Source: CAZHPY01 sp964534705 (GTDB taxonomy: Bacteria; Omnitrophota; Gorgyraeia; 2-01-FULL-45-10). From it: DNA of 44,499 nt. Under the pieces are notes generated by a model that was given only the letters and a program-made list of their open reading frames with translations, did no database searches and was not told where the DNA came from. Location of the stretch: the NCBI GenBank assembly GCA_964534705.1, contig CAZHPY010000004.1, positions 1-44,499 on the forward strand, given 5' to 3'. Below are positions 16,831 to 25,049 of this stretch, one piece after another (the first letter of the stretch is position 1; every line of letters starts with the position of its first letter). Position numbers and translations under genes: made by a program.

Positions 16831-18387
16831 TTATTTGTTTTCTATGCGAGGAAAAAGCGGATTGGATTTTTTGATCGAGGATCCCGCCTTCAGCATTCCC
16901 CATGATTTCCCGTCGGAGACATTCATTTTAGGCGCATATTCTTCCATACCTAATTGGGCCATGATGCTATCGGCGGTAGCCGGCATAAAAGGATGTATTG
17001 AAAGAGAAACTACCCTTAAGGATTCCAAGAGGCCGTAAAGCAACTGTGATAATTCTTCCTGCCTGTCCTCTTTAGCCAGGGCCCACGGCTTGGAATCTTC
17101 TATCAATTTATTTGCGATATTTATCACTTCCCATACTTTTGTAAGCGCTGCCACAAAATCCAGCTGTGGCATGGCTTTTTCCATTTCATCCGCCAATCCC
17201 AGCGACTTGGCCTTCAATTCTTCTGCGCCTTTTACGCATTGGCACTTTGACACATCGGCGCTTGGCACTTTGCCTGCAAAATATTTCTCGACCATCGTTA
17301 AAGTCCTGTTAAGCAAATTACCCAGGTCATTGGCAAGATCGCTGTTATACCTTGAAATCAGGGTCTCCTCGCTGAAAGCGCCATCAAGGCCAAAAGGCAC
17401 TTCCCGTAAAAGGAAATACCTATATGCGTCTATGCCATAACGCTCTATCAGGGACAACGGGTCAACGATATTGCCCTTGGATTTCGACATCTTCTCGCCT
17501 TTCACCACCCACCAGCCGTGCGCGAATATCGTTCTCGGCGGTTTTAACCCGAGCGCATGCAGCATTATGGGCCAGTAAACGGCATGATGGCGCAGTATAT
17601 CTTTACCTATGACATGAAAATCGGCCGGCCAGTATTTTTCGAGCCTTGCCATGTCTTCTGGATAGCCTATCCCTGAAATATAATTTATCAGGGCATCAAA
17701 CCATACGTATGTAACGAAATTCGTATCGAAAGGCACTTCTATGCCCCAGGACATGCGTTTCTTTGACCGCGATATGCACAGGTCGAGAAGGGGTTCTTTC
17801 AGGAATCCGAGTACTTCATTTTTACGAAATTCCGGTTTTATGAAATCCGGGTTAGACTTAATATAATCTATCAGCCAACCCTGATATTCGGATATTTTAA
17901 AAAAGTAATTTTCTTCGTCGAGCTTCTCCAGGTGCCTTTTGCAATCCGGGCATACGCCCGCATCCGCCTGGGCCTCTGACCAGAACGTCTCGCAGGGCGT
18001 ACAGAACCACCCTTTATAGACTTTTTTATATATCTTGCCTTCTTTATAAAGTTTTTCCAGCACAGTCTGGACTGCTTTTGCGTGCGCCGCGTCCGTCGTC
18101 CTTATAAAATAATCGTACTTTATATTCAGTTTATCCCAAAGCCCCCTGAACACCGGAACGATCTCATCTACGAACCGCTTTTCCTCTCCTTCTTTAAAGC
18201 CTCTTGCAAGGGTCGCCTTCTCTATTTTTTCGCCATGCTCATCCGTACCCGTCATAAAGAAAACATCATATCCTTTAAACCTGTAATAGCGCGACAGGGT
18301 ATCGACCGCTATATTTGTATATGAATGGCCTATATGCGGCTTTGAATTCACGTAATATAATGGTGTTGTTATATAGAATTTGGGCAT
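16831..18387 (-). CDS. metG: Methionyl-tRNA synthetase
   Basis: This class I aminoacyl-tRNA synthetase charges tRNA-Met. ITTPLYYVNSKPHIGHSYT contains the HIGH motif at residues 18-21, and KMSKS is at 299-303. The zinc knuckle uses C129, C132, C146 and C149. The 518 residues end after the anticodon-binding helical domain, so the C-terminal EMAP/Trbp111-like dimerisation domain found in many MetRS is absent. Around residues 372-388 the linker contains VPSADVSKCQCVKG, encoded by GGCACTTT repeats that resemble the 8-bp insert in cysS. Its placement between ricT and tatD agrees with gene order in Bacillus. Confidence 0.97.
   Translation of the reverse strand: MPKFYITTPLYYVNSKPHIGHSYTNIAVDTLSRYYRFKGYDVFFMTGTDEHGEKIEKATLARGFKEGEEKRFVDEIVPVFRGLWDKLNIKYDYFIRTTDAAHAKAVQTVLEKLYKEGKIYKKVYKGWFCTPCETFWSEAQADAGVCPDCKRHLEKLDEENYFFKISEYQGWLIDYIKSNPDFIKPEFRKNEVLGFLKEPLLDLCISRSKKRMSWGIEVPFDTNFVTYVWFDALINYISGIGYPEDMARLEKYWPADFHVIGKDILRHHAVYWPIMLHALGLKPPRTIFAHGWWVVKGEKMSKSKGNIVDPLSLIERYGIDAYRYFLLREVPFGLDGAFSEETLISRYNSDLANDLGNLLNRTLTMVEKYFAGKVPSADVSKCQCVKGAEELKAKSLGLADEMEKAMPQLDFVAALTKVWEVINIANKLIEDSKPWALAKEDRQEELSQLLYGLLESLRVVSLSIHPFMPATADSIMAQLGMEEYAPKMNVSDGKSWGMLKAGSSIKKSNPLFPRIENK
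17241..17271. repeat. Short GGCACTTT/GACAC repeat inside metG
   Basis: GGCACTTTGACAC (17241-17253) and GGCACTTT (17264-17271) are related to the GACACTTT octamers in cysS at 21892-21919. They encode a KCQCVK-like peptide at a point where the MetRS family tolerates length changes. The repeat is short and degenerate. Confidence 0.5.
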
Positions 18388-18404
18388 ATTCCTTACCTTT
18401 GTTT

Positions 18405-19187
18405 TTACTTATACGGTACTTCGATCAGCGATCCATCTTCCAATTCGAGGGTCGACGAACGCTTTATGGCATTTATGCTCACTACTTTGCCCGGCCCCTT
18501 CTCAGTCTTGATGATATCTCCCTCTTTCGGCGCGCCCTTCATCAGCTCTTTATAGGTCTTATGCTCGTAACTCAGGCAGCACATCAGCCTGCCGCACAAC
18601 CCGGATATCTTTGTAGGGTTTAAAGGCAGGTTCTGCTCTTTGGCCATTTTTATGGTAACAGGCTCAAAATCCTTTAAGAACGTGGCGCAGCACAGGACCC
18701 TGCCGCATGGGCCAAATCCGCCGAGCATCTTAGCCTCATCCCTTACACCTATTTGTTTCAGCTCGATCCTTGTCTTAAAAACGTTTGCCAGGTCCTTCAC
18801 GAGGTCCCTGAAATCGATCCTGCCCTCAGCGGTAAAGTAGAACATTATCTTTGAACGGTCGAAGGTAAACTCGGCATCGATCAATTTCATGGGAAGGTGG
18901 CGCTCATGTATCTTCTTTGTGCACGACTCCATGACCTCTTTTATCTTTTTTTTGTTCTTATCTATCTGGTGCATGTCCCACGGGTTAGCCTTCCTGATCA
19001 CCTTTCTCAGCGGCTCTTCAACATCGGAATCAAGTATAACCTCTGTTTCCGATATGACCTGCCCGTAATCCTGCCCCCTGTCGGCTTCTACTATACAATA
19101 ATCGCCGGTTTTGAATTTCATCCCACCCGTAGAATAATAGGATATCTTACCCGCTTCCCTTAACCTTATTTGTATGACTTCGTACAT
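18405..19187 (-). CDS. ricT: PSP1-domain protein, RicT/YaaT family
   Basis: In Bacillus RicT (YaaT) forms the Ric complex with RicA and RicF, carries iron-sulfur clusters and helps RNase Y process transcripts. The 260-residue protein shows the PSP1 core: FKTGDYCIVEADRGQDYGQVI, FTFDRSKIMFYFTAEGRIDFRDLV, RIELKQIGVRDEAKMLGGFGPCGR and the cysteine-rich LCCATFLKDFEPVTIKMAK and SGLCGRLMCCLSYEH. A short C-terminal KOW-like strand region follows. It lies one base-pair step after holB, as in Bacillus; no ricA or ricF is seen here. Confidence 0.92.
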   Translation of the reverse strand: MYEVIQIRLREAGKISYYSTGGMKFKTGDYCIVEADRGQDYGQVISETEVILDSDVEEPLRKVIRKANPWDMHQIDKNKKKIKEVMESCTKKIHERHLPMKLIDAEFTFDRSKIMFYFTAEGRIDFRDLVKDLANVFKTRIELKQIGVRDEAKMLGGFGPCGRVLCCATFLKDFEPVTIKMAKEQNLPLNPTKISGLCGRLMCCLSYEHKTYKELMKGAPKEGDIIKTEKGPGKVVSINAIKRSSTLELEDGSLIEVPYK

Positions 19188-20153
19188 TTAAACCTCGCAA
19201 ATTTTTAAATTCAACACGTTCATAGCCAGCTTAGCGTTCGCATTCTGGTCCAGGTAACCCAAAGTAAGTATTATATTATCTATAATATCTTCCAGATATT
19301 CGAAGCTAAGCTTACCAGCTTCACCGGAGATCATATCCTTTTTATCGATATTTACAAGCATCGAATCATCCGCACCTGCCTTAGCGCTCAATATATCCCT
19401 GAACCACGTCAGCATGATATTAAGACATAATTTCAGGTCCTGCTTCGGAAGTTCGTCAAAGGATAGTTCCGACAATGACCTTTTGGAGACCTTGTTTATG
19501 ATCAGAGACCTGTTCTGGAACAGGTTATCGTCCTTATACTTAACGGCTTCGCCCAACCTGCCTGAAGCCAGTTTCGACAATACATGAGCCTTATACTCCT
19601 CCAGGGCATGCTCTTTTATAAGAATGTCTTTGATCACATCGGCCTTGAGGGGATAGAACCTTACAACCTGCGAACGCGATACAATGGTATGAAAAAGCGA
19701 CTTTAAGTTATCGGTTATCAGGACCAGCGTCGAATCCGTAGGCGGTTCTTCCAGCGTCTTAAGGAGCGCGTTCGCCGCTTCATGCTTCATGCTTTGAGCC
19801 TCATCGATAATATAGACCTTTTTCTTTGCTTCAAAAGGCTTAAGGTATATATCTTTTATCAATTGCCGTATATCATCTATTTTAACCGAGCCGCCTTCTT
19901 TTTCGGGACGCAAGACAAACAGGTCGGGATGAGACTTGGCGTCTATTTTTTTACATGACGGGCATTTATCGCACGGTTCGCACGACAAGGCATTCTGGCA
20001 CATAATGGCCTTGGCAAAATTCAGCGCCGCAAGGAATTTACCGCTGCCTTCCGGGCCGCAGAATATATATGCATGGGACAGGCGGTTGTTTTTCAGCGAG
20101 GCCTTCAGAAAAGAAAGCGCGCTATCCTGCCCCCTTATCTTAGCAAATGACAT
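19188..20153 (-). CDS. holB: DNA polymerase III subunit delta prime
   Basis: HolB is a clamp-loader subunit that places the beta clamp on DNA. The 321-residue AAA+ protein has a Walker A-like GPEGSGKFLAAL near residue 33 (Lys kept, Thr/Ser replaced by Phe) and four zinc-ligand cysteines in CQNALSCEPCDKCPSCKK. It also has YIIDEAQSMKHEAANALLKTLEEPP and the sensor region SRSQVVRFYPL. The substitution in the P-loop suits delta prime, which does not hydrolyse ATP. The ATG at 20153 has GAGG upstream and overlaps tmk by 14 bases; a TTG at 20159 is an alternative. Confidence 0.94.
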   Translation of the reverse strand: MSFAKIRGQDSALSFLKASLKNNRLSHAYIFCGPEGSGKFLAALNFAKAIMCQNALSCEPCDKCPSCKKIDAKSHPDLFVLRPEKEGGSVKIDDIRQLIKDIYLKPFEAKKKVYIIDEAQSMKHEAANALLKTLEEPPTDSTLVLITDNLKSLFHTIVSRSQVVRFYPLKADVIKDILIKEHALEEYKAHVLSKLASGRLGEAVKYKDDNLFQNRSLIINKVSKRSLSELSFDELPKQDLKLCLNIMLTWFRDILSAKAGADDSMLVNIDKKDMISGEAGKLSFEYLEDIIDNIILTLGYLDQNANAKLAMNVLNLKICEV

Positions 20154-20775
20154 TGTCAACCTCGGCCCTTATCTTTAACTGTACCTCCGGGATCTCGCCG
20201 TCAACCCTTACAGTCTTTATCCTGCCAGGATATTTTGCGGCCAATTTTAAATATCCTGCCCTAACCCTGTCATGATACGCGATCTTTTTTGCCTCGATCC
20301 TGTCGGCGCCTTTCTTTTTTGCGCGTTTCAGGCCTTCCCGCGTATCTATATCAAGGAGAATGGTAAGATCAGGCTTCAACCCGCACGTAGCTATCTTGTC
20401 CAGGGCACGGATAACGTCAAGGTCGATCCTGCCGCCATAGCCCTGGTAAGAAAAAGTCGCGTCACTGAACCTGTCACATACAACTATATCCTTATTTCTA
20501 AGCGCAGGCTTTATAATATCCTGTACTATCTGGGAACGGCACGCTTCAAACAAAAATAATTCTGTCAGGTCCGATATATGGAATCCGTTCGATCTTAGCA
20601 GGACCTTCCTTACCTCTTCCCCAAGCTTTGTCCCCCCCGGCTCACGGGTTAATATGCATTTATGACCACGACCTTTCAGGTATTTCAAAAGCAGCCGTGA
20701 GTGCGTGCTCTTACCGCAGCCTTCTATCCCTTCGAACGTTATGAAGAGGCCTTTTTTTAAATTTGCCTTCGCCAC
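20140..20775 (-). CDS. tmk: Thymidylate kinase
   Basis: Tmk phosphorylates dTMP to dTDP. The 211-residue protein has the P-loop FEGIEGCGKSTHS, LTREPGGTKLGEEVR, VVCDRFSDATFSYQGYGG and LKPDLTILLDID. The start codon is GTG at 20775, overlapping the cysS end by 19 bases, with GGAAGG upstream. The order tmk-holB-ricT is the same as in Bacillus and other Firmicutes. Confidence 0.96.
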   Translation of the reverse strand: MAKANLKKGLFITFEGIEGCGKSTHSRLLLKYLKGRGHKCILTREPGGTKLGEEVRKVLLRSNGFHISDLTELFLFEACRSQIVQDIIKPALRNKDIVVCDRFSDATFSYQGYGGRIDLDVIRALDKIATCGLKPDLTILLDIDTREGLKRAKKKGADRIEAKKIAYHDRVRAGYLKLAAKYPGRIKTVRVDGEIPEVQLKIRAEVDNVIC

Positions 20776-22157
20776 ACAGTACCTTCCTTGGTGTCTTCCA
20801 ATATCACGCCCATATCCGCCAGCGCCTTTCTTATCTCGTCGGACCTTTTGTAATCCTTCTTTTTCCTGGCTTCATCCCGTTCGTATATCATAGCCTCGAC
20901 TTTTGCCGGCAGGTCTTTCTCTTCTTCCTTAAGATCAAGGCCGAAGATCTGCGCCAGCTCCAGCAGTGTTTTTTTGGCTCCGAAAGCGATCTTAACATCT
21001 TCGATATTTTTATTTGTAAAATTAACGAGGTCGAACATGCTCGACAGGGCAAGCGGCATATTAAAATCATCCTCCATCGCCTCCTCGAATCGTGCCTTGA
21101 ATTTTTCAACTTCATCCACCTTGTGTCTTGTGTCCTGTGTCTTGTGTCTATTGATCTTCTCCAGCAGTATAAGGATCCTCTCTTTCTGCGCCTTCATTTC
21201 ATCTATCTTCTCATCGGTATAATCCACCGGATGACGATAATGAGTGTTAAGGAACAATAGCTTTAAGTAATCAGGGTCCTTATATCTTGAGATGAAATCC
21301 TTTATAGAGATAAAATTACCGAGAGACTTTGCCATTTTTTCGCTGTTAATGGTCAAAAGGCCGTTATGTATCCAGTAATGCGCAAACTTTTTACCTGCTC
21401 CTTCTGACTGGGCTATTTCATTTTCATGATGAGGAAAAATAAGGTCGACCCCTCCGCCGTGGATATCGAACTCGTCGCCCAGTATGTCGCTGCTCATGAC
21501 TGAGCATTCGATATGCCACCCCGGCCTCCCCATCCCCCATGGGCTTTTCCAGGACGGCTCCCCTTCTTTTGCATTCTTCCACAGCGCGAAATCAAGAGAG
21601 TCTTTCTTCTTTTCGCCCGGCGCTATTCTCGTGCCTGCCTCCATCTTATCCGGATTTTGGTTGGATAACTTACCGTAATCCGCGGCCTTTTTGATATCGA
21701 AGTAAACATCGCCGCCGGATTCATAAGCTGCTTCTTTTTTAATAAGGAGCTCGATAAACTTTATCATTTTTGGGATATATTCGGTCGCTTTTGGCTCTTT
21801 ATCCGGCTTACCTATGCCAAGCAGCTTCATGTCCCGATGATACGCATCCAGGTATCTCTTCGAGATCTCCTTTGTTTCTTCTACTAAATTTGACGCTTTG
21901 ACACTTTGACACTTTGACGCCTTCTTCGCTTTCTCAATTATTTTGTCATCCACATCCGTAACGTTTCTCACGAACGTTACCTTGTCGTTTTTATATTCGA
22001 AATAACGCCGGATGACATCAAATATATAGGCGCTCCTTGCATGGCCGATATGAGGCTCATCATAAACGGTCGGGCCGCATACATATATTCCGACCGATCC
22101 TGTTTTGATAGGCACAAATTCTTCTTTTTTTCTTGTCAGCGAATTGTATATCTTCAT
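20757..22157 (-). CDS. cysS: Cysteinyl-tRNA synthetase with two repeat-derived inserts
   Basis: This class I synthetase charges tRNA-Cys. GIYVCGPTVYDEPHIGHARS holds a zinc-ligand cysteine and the HIGH motif. Other motifs are GRPGWHIECSVMSS, GGGVDLIFPHHENEIAQSEG and the KMSKS-like KMAKSLGNF. Two inserts look alien to the family. At residues about 80-90, ASKCQSVKAS is encoded by GACACTTT octamers. At about 335-346, HKTQDTRHK is encoded by CTTGTGT heptamers. Both fall in tolerant loops and keep the frame open. The C-terminal domain ends at RRQI, overlapping tmk. cysE precedes it with a four-base overlap. Confidence 0.96.
   Translation of the reverse strand: MKIYNSLTRKKEEFVPIKTGSVGIYVCGPTVYDEPHIGHARSAYIFDVIRRYFEYKNDKVTFVRNVTDVDDKIIEKAKKASKCQSVKASNLVEETKEISKRYLDAYHRDMKLLGIGKPDKEPKATEYIPKMIKFIELLIKKEAAYESGGDVYFDIKKAADYGKLSNQNPDKMEAGTRIAPGEKKKDSLDFALWKNAKEGEPSWKSPWGMGRPGWHIECSVMSSDILGDEFDIHGGGVDLIFPHHENEIAQSEGAGKKFAHYWIHNGLLTINSEKMAKSLGNFISIKDFISRYKDPDYLKLLFLNTHYRHPVDYTDEKIDEMKAQKERILILLEKINRHKTQDTRHKVDEVEKFKARFEEAMEDDFNMPLALSSMFDLVNFTNKNIEDVKIAFGAKKTLLELAQIFGLDLKEEEKDLPAKVEAMIYERDEARKKKDYKRSDEIRKALADMGVILEDTKEGTVWRRQI
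21120..21154. repeat. 7-bp tandem repeats inside cysS
   Basis: Five heptads CTTGTGT, CTTGTGT, CCTGTGT, CTTGTGT and CTATTGA lie in the coding sequence and encode an HKTQDTRHK peptide between the catalytic and anticodon-binding parts of CysRS. The unit matches the degenerate CTTGTGT units of the aroE-pilD spacer (1543-1575). Confidence 0.85.
21892..21919. repeat. 8-bp tandem repeats inside cysS
   Basis: GACGCTTT, GACACTTT, GACACTTT and GACG lie in tandem and encode a KCQSVKAS peptide inserted after the DKIIEKA motif of CysRS. The period is 8 rather than 7. It appears related to the metG insert at 17241-17271. Confidence 0.8.
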
Positions 22158-22831
22158 TTCTCCAGGTCTTCTATCCTTTTCTTCAGTTCATCTATATCCT
22201 GCAGTATAGGGTCGAGAACATGGACATGGTCCAGGCTCGTATCTATTTTTTTACCATCCTGCCTGGTGATCCTCCCGGGTACGCCGACAACTGTAGAATT
22301 AGGCGGTACGTCTTTGATAACAACGGCGTTTGAACCTATGTATGAATTATCTCCCACCAATATGTTGCCAAGGACCTTGGCGCCCGCCCCTATTACAACA
22401 TTATTGCCTATGGTTGGATGGCGTTTCCCCTTCTCTTTTCCGGTCCCCCCCAGGGTCGCCCCCTGATATATGGTAACGTTATCCCCTACAATGGTAGTTT
22501 CGCCTATAACAACCCCCATGCCGTGATCTATAAAAAAACCTGAGCCTATCGTAGCGCCCGGGTGTATTTCGATGCCTGTAAAAAAGCGTCCGACCTGTGA
22601 GATCCACCTCGGGAAAAAAGGTATGCGTAACTTAAAAAGGGCGTTGGATGCCCTGTGGAAGATCAGCGCATGCAGTCCGGCATATGTCAACAGGACTTCT
22701 AAAAAACTTTTTGCAGCAGGATCACGATCGAATATGGCATCTATCTCTTTCTTGAAAAGCAGGGCCACTACGATCCAAAAAACGGCTACTATAAGGATTA
22801 CGTTCAGCACAATACTAATGCATACTGTCAT
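22154..22831 (-). CDS. cysE: Serine O-acetyltransferase with N-terminal membrane helix
   Basis: CysE acetylates serine with acetyl-CoA, the entry step to cysteine. From about residue 28 the protein has the family pattern KEIDAIFDRDPAAKSFLEVLL, LHALIFHRASNALF and the left-handed beta-helix hexapeptides, with IEIHPGATIGSGFFIDHGMG, VIGETTIVGDN and VIGAGAKVLGNI. The catalytic His lies in DHG. The first 26 residues (TVCISIVLNVILIVAVFWIV...) are strongly hydrophobic and form a predicted membrane helix that ordinary CysE lacks. The ATG at 22831 follows GGGGTGA. Its place before cysS suggests shared control of cysteine supply and charging, as in Bacillus. Confidence 0.93.
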   Translation of the reverse strand: MTVCISIVLNVILIVAVFWIVVALLFKKEIDAIFDRDPAAKSFLEVLLTYAGLHALIFHRASNALFKLRIPFFPRWISQVGRFFTGIEIHPGATIGSGFFIDHGMGVVIGETTIVGDNVTIYQGATLGGTGKEKGKRHPTIGNNVVIGAGAKVLGNILVGDNSYIGSNAVVIKDVPPNSTVVGVPGRITRQDGKKIDTSLDHVHVLDPILQDIDELKKRIEDLEK

Positions 22832-22843
22832 ATGTCACCCCGG

Positions 22844-23323
22844 CTATGTTTGTCGTTCTACTACTGTCGCAACCGCATATGCGGCTATGGCATCTCCGCG
22901 CCCAAGAGACCCCACACCTTCATTGGTCGTCGCTTTTATATTGATCCGCGACTTGTCTATGCCTATTACAGCCGATATCACTTCGATCATCTTGTCCTTA
23001 AAAGGCATTATTTTAGGCTCTTCCGCTATTATCGCTACGTCGATGTTATTCACTGTGTACTTTTTTTCTGATACCATATGCGCTACCTTTTTCAATATCT
23101 CGCTGCTGGGTATATCCTTGAAATCAGGGTTTGTATTTGGAAAATGCTGCCCTATATCGCCAAGAGCGAGCGCGCCCAAAAGGGCGTCGGATATGGCATG
23201 AAGCATGACATCTCCATCCGAATACCCTATCAAGCCTTTTACGTAGGGTATTTCAACGCCGCCCAAAAAAAGTTTTCTCTCTTCAACTAGCCTGTGTATA
23301 TCGTACCCTATACCAATTTTCAT
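22844..23323 (-). CDS. ispF: 2-C-methyl-D-erythritol 2,4-cyclodiphosphate synthase
   Basis: IspF closes the cyclic diphosphate in the MEP isoprenoid pathway. The 159-residue trimeric enzyme shows GIGYDIHRLVEERKLFLGGVEIP with the zinc ligands D-x-H, then GYSDGDVMLHAISDALLGALALGDIGQHFP, and the late INIKATTNEGVGSLGRGDAIAA. It overlaps ispD by four bases. The two genes catalyse the third and fifth steps of the pathway and often lie together or are fused. Confidence 0.97.
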   Translation of the reverse strand: MKIGIGYDIHRLVEERKLFLGGVEIPYVKGLIGYSDGDVMLHAISDALLGALALGDIGQHFPNTNPDFKDIPSSEILKKVAHMVSEKKYTVNNIDVAIIAEEPKIMPFKDKMIEVISAVIGIDKSRINIKATTNEGVGSLGRGDAIAAYAVATVVERQT

Positions 23324-23997
23324 AATAGTACCTCGGCTATTTTTAGGTCCTCTCTGGTCGTTATCTTGATATTTTTGGCTGTGCCTTCGAGGATCCTGAC
23401 TTTCCTGCCCATATATTCGAGGCAGGATGCTTCATCGGTTATCTCTTTATTGCTGCCTTTATATTTAAGGCACTGTTTAAGCAGGCCATATCTGAAAACC
23501 TGCGGCGTCTGAGCGCGCCAAAGGTTATTTCTATTAAGCGTTTTCCTTATCAATAAGTTTTTGTCCGCCAGTTTTACCGTATCTGTCTGTCGTATTGCCG
23601 TGATACAAGCGCCGTATTTATATGAACAAAGAACGGTCCTTTTTATCAGGTCCTTCGATAAAAACGGCCTCGCCGCGTCATGTATCAGCACAAGATCGCA
23701 ATCTTCATCGACCAGGTCAAAGCAATTCCTGACCGACTCAGACCTTGTCTTCCCCCCCGCTGTAACAAAACGCGCTTTCGATATACCGTATTTATTTATT
23801 AGTTTTTTAAGGCGCCCTATCATACGGGCCTGGACCGCTACAATTATAGTATCTATATATTCGGATGAATTGAGGGTCTTAAGAGCATACGCTATGATAG
23901 GCTTACCGCCGAGCAGCACAAATGGTTTACTCTTACGCAATCCCAGCCTTTCCCCTGAACCGGCAGCCGGAACTATTGCGACTACTTTAGGACTCAT
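23320..23997 (-). CDS. ispD: 2-C-methyl-D-erythritol 4-phosphate cytidylyltransferase
   Basis: IspD couples MEP to CTP in isoprenoid synthesis. The 225-residue protein starts MSPKVVAIVPAAGSGERLG, the nucleotide-binding loop, followed by KPFVLLGGKPIIAYAL, TAGGKTRSESVRNCF, VLIHDAARPFL and WRAQTPQVFRYGLL, and ends with KITTREDLKIAE. The ATG at 23997 overlaps the preceding stop as ATGA and follows GGAAGGGG. A start 12 bases further up is in frame but less plausible. Confidence 0.97.
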   Translation of the reverse strand: MSPKVVAIVPAAGSGERLGLRKSKPFVLLGGKPIIAYALKTLNSSEYIDTIIVAVQARMIGRLKKLINKYGISKARFVTAGGKTRSESVRNCFDLVDEDCDLVLIHDAARPFLSKDLIKRTVLCSYKYGACITAIRQTDTVKLADKNLLIRKTLNRNNLWRAQTPQVFRYGLLKQCLKYKGSNKEITDEASCLEYMGRKVRILEGTAKNIKITTREDLKIAEVLL

Positions 23998-25022
23998 TTC
24001 CCCTTCCAACCGCCCTGCGATCTTGGAGATTCCTCCAACTTGGCAAATATCATCCTGCCTGCGGATGTCTGAAGCACGCTTGTTACCACTACCTTTGCTA
24101 CCTGCCCTATCAGATGCCTTGTGTTATCGACTACTACCATGGTCCCGTCATCAAGATATCCCACACCCTGGTTGTATTCTTTCCCTTCCTTGGAGATCCT
24201 GACTTCCATTGTTTCGCCGGGCAGCACTACAGGCCTCAGGGCATTGGCCAGTTCATTGATATTGAGGACGGTCACTCCCTGCAGCTCAGCTATCTTATTG
24301 AGGTTAAAATCATTAGTAACTACTTTTGCGCCGAAAAGCTGGGCCATCTTAACAAGCTTTGCGTCAACATCCTTTATGTCCGGAAAATCTTCTTCCTGGA
24401 TCCTTACGTTTAGCTTGGAATTCTTCTGTAATCTGTTCAATATATCAAGGCCTCTCCTGCCACGGTTACGCTTAAGCGCATCCTGCGAATCAGCTATCTG
24501 CTGCAACTCTCTAAGGACAAACCTCGGGATCACTATCCTGCCTTCAACAAATTTTGTGTCCAGTATATCTGCTATTCTTCCGTCTATTATGACGCTGGTG
24601 TCAAGAAGCACTATATCTTCCCGCTCATCCTGCCGGACAAATTTTACATACGGTATAATAAGATTGAATTCATCCTTGCCCCTCATCGCTATGACCATGC
24701 CAAGGTAACAAAACACGAGTATCAATATTATCTGGAGGGAAGAAAAAAGTTCTATGCTCATCGGGATAAGCTTTAAAACGCTTGTAAGTATCCACGCCAT
24801 AAAAAACCCGAATATAAGGCCGAATACCGCCGCAGAAAGATTCCTGACAGAAAATCTTCTCATACCTACTTCCATGAGGATTATTATGCTCGATCCCACA
24901 AACCCACATATAGCCCCGCCTATCTGCCACATCAGGGCATAGTTTCCCATGAGGATACCAACATAATAACCTACTATGGTACTTACTATTACGAAAAAAG
25001 CCCTTAAATATAATACCGTCAT
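23994..25022 (-). CDS. YacL-like membrane protein with PIN and TRAM domains
   Basis: The 342-residue protein has four predicted membrane helices (residues about 3-110), then a PIN-type nuclease domain starting VLLDTSVIIDGRIADIL with conserved acidic residues including DVDAKLVKMAQ and VVTNDFNLNKIAEL. A TRAM domain follows (GETMEVRISKEGKEYNQGVGYLDDGTMVVVD). This is the architecture of Bacillus YacL, whose role is uncertain; nuclease activity is predicted from the PIN fold only. It precedes ispD-ispF as in Bacillus. The ATG at 25022 has a GAGGAG site. Confidence 0.92.
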   Translation of the reverse strand: MTVLYLRAFFVIVSTIVGYYVGILMGNYALMWQIGGAICGFVGSSIIILMEVGMRRFSVRNLSAAVFGLIFGFFMAWILTSVLKLIPMSIELFSSLQIILILVFCYLGMVIAMRGKDEFNLIIPYVKFVRQDEREDIVLLDTSVIIDGRIADILDTKFVEGRIVIPRFVLRELQQIADSQDALKRNRGRRGLDILNRLQKNSKLNVRIQEEDFPDIKDVDAKLVKMAQLFGAKVVTNDFNLNKIAELQGVTVLNINELANALRPVVLPGETMEVRISKEGKEYNQGVGYLDDGTMVVVDNTRHLIGQVAKVVVTSVLQTSAGRMIFAKLEESPRSQGGWKGK

Positions 25023-25049
25023 ATATTTTCTCCTCGCTTCTTTTATTAT

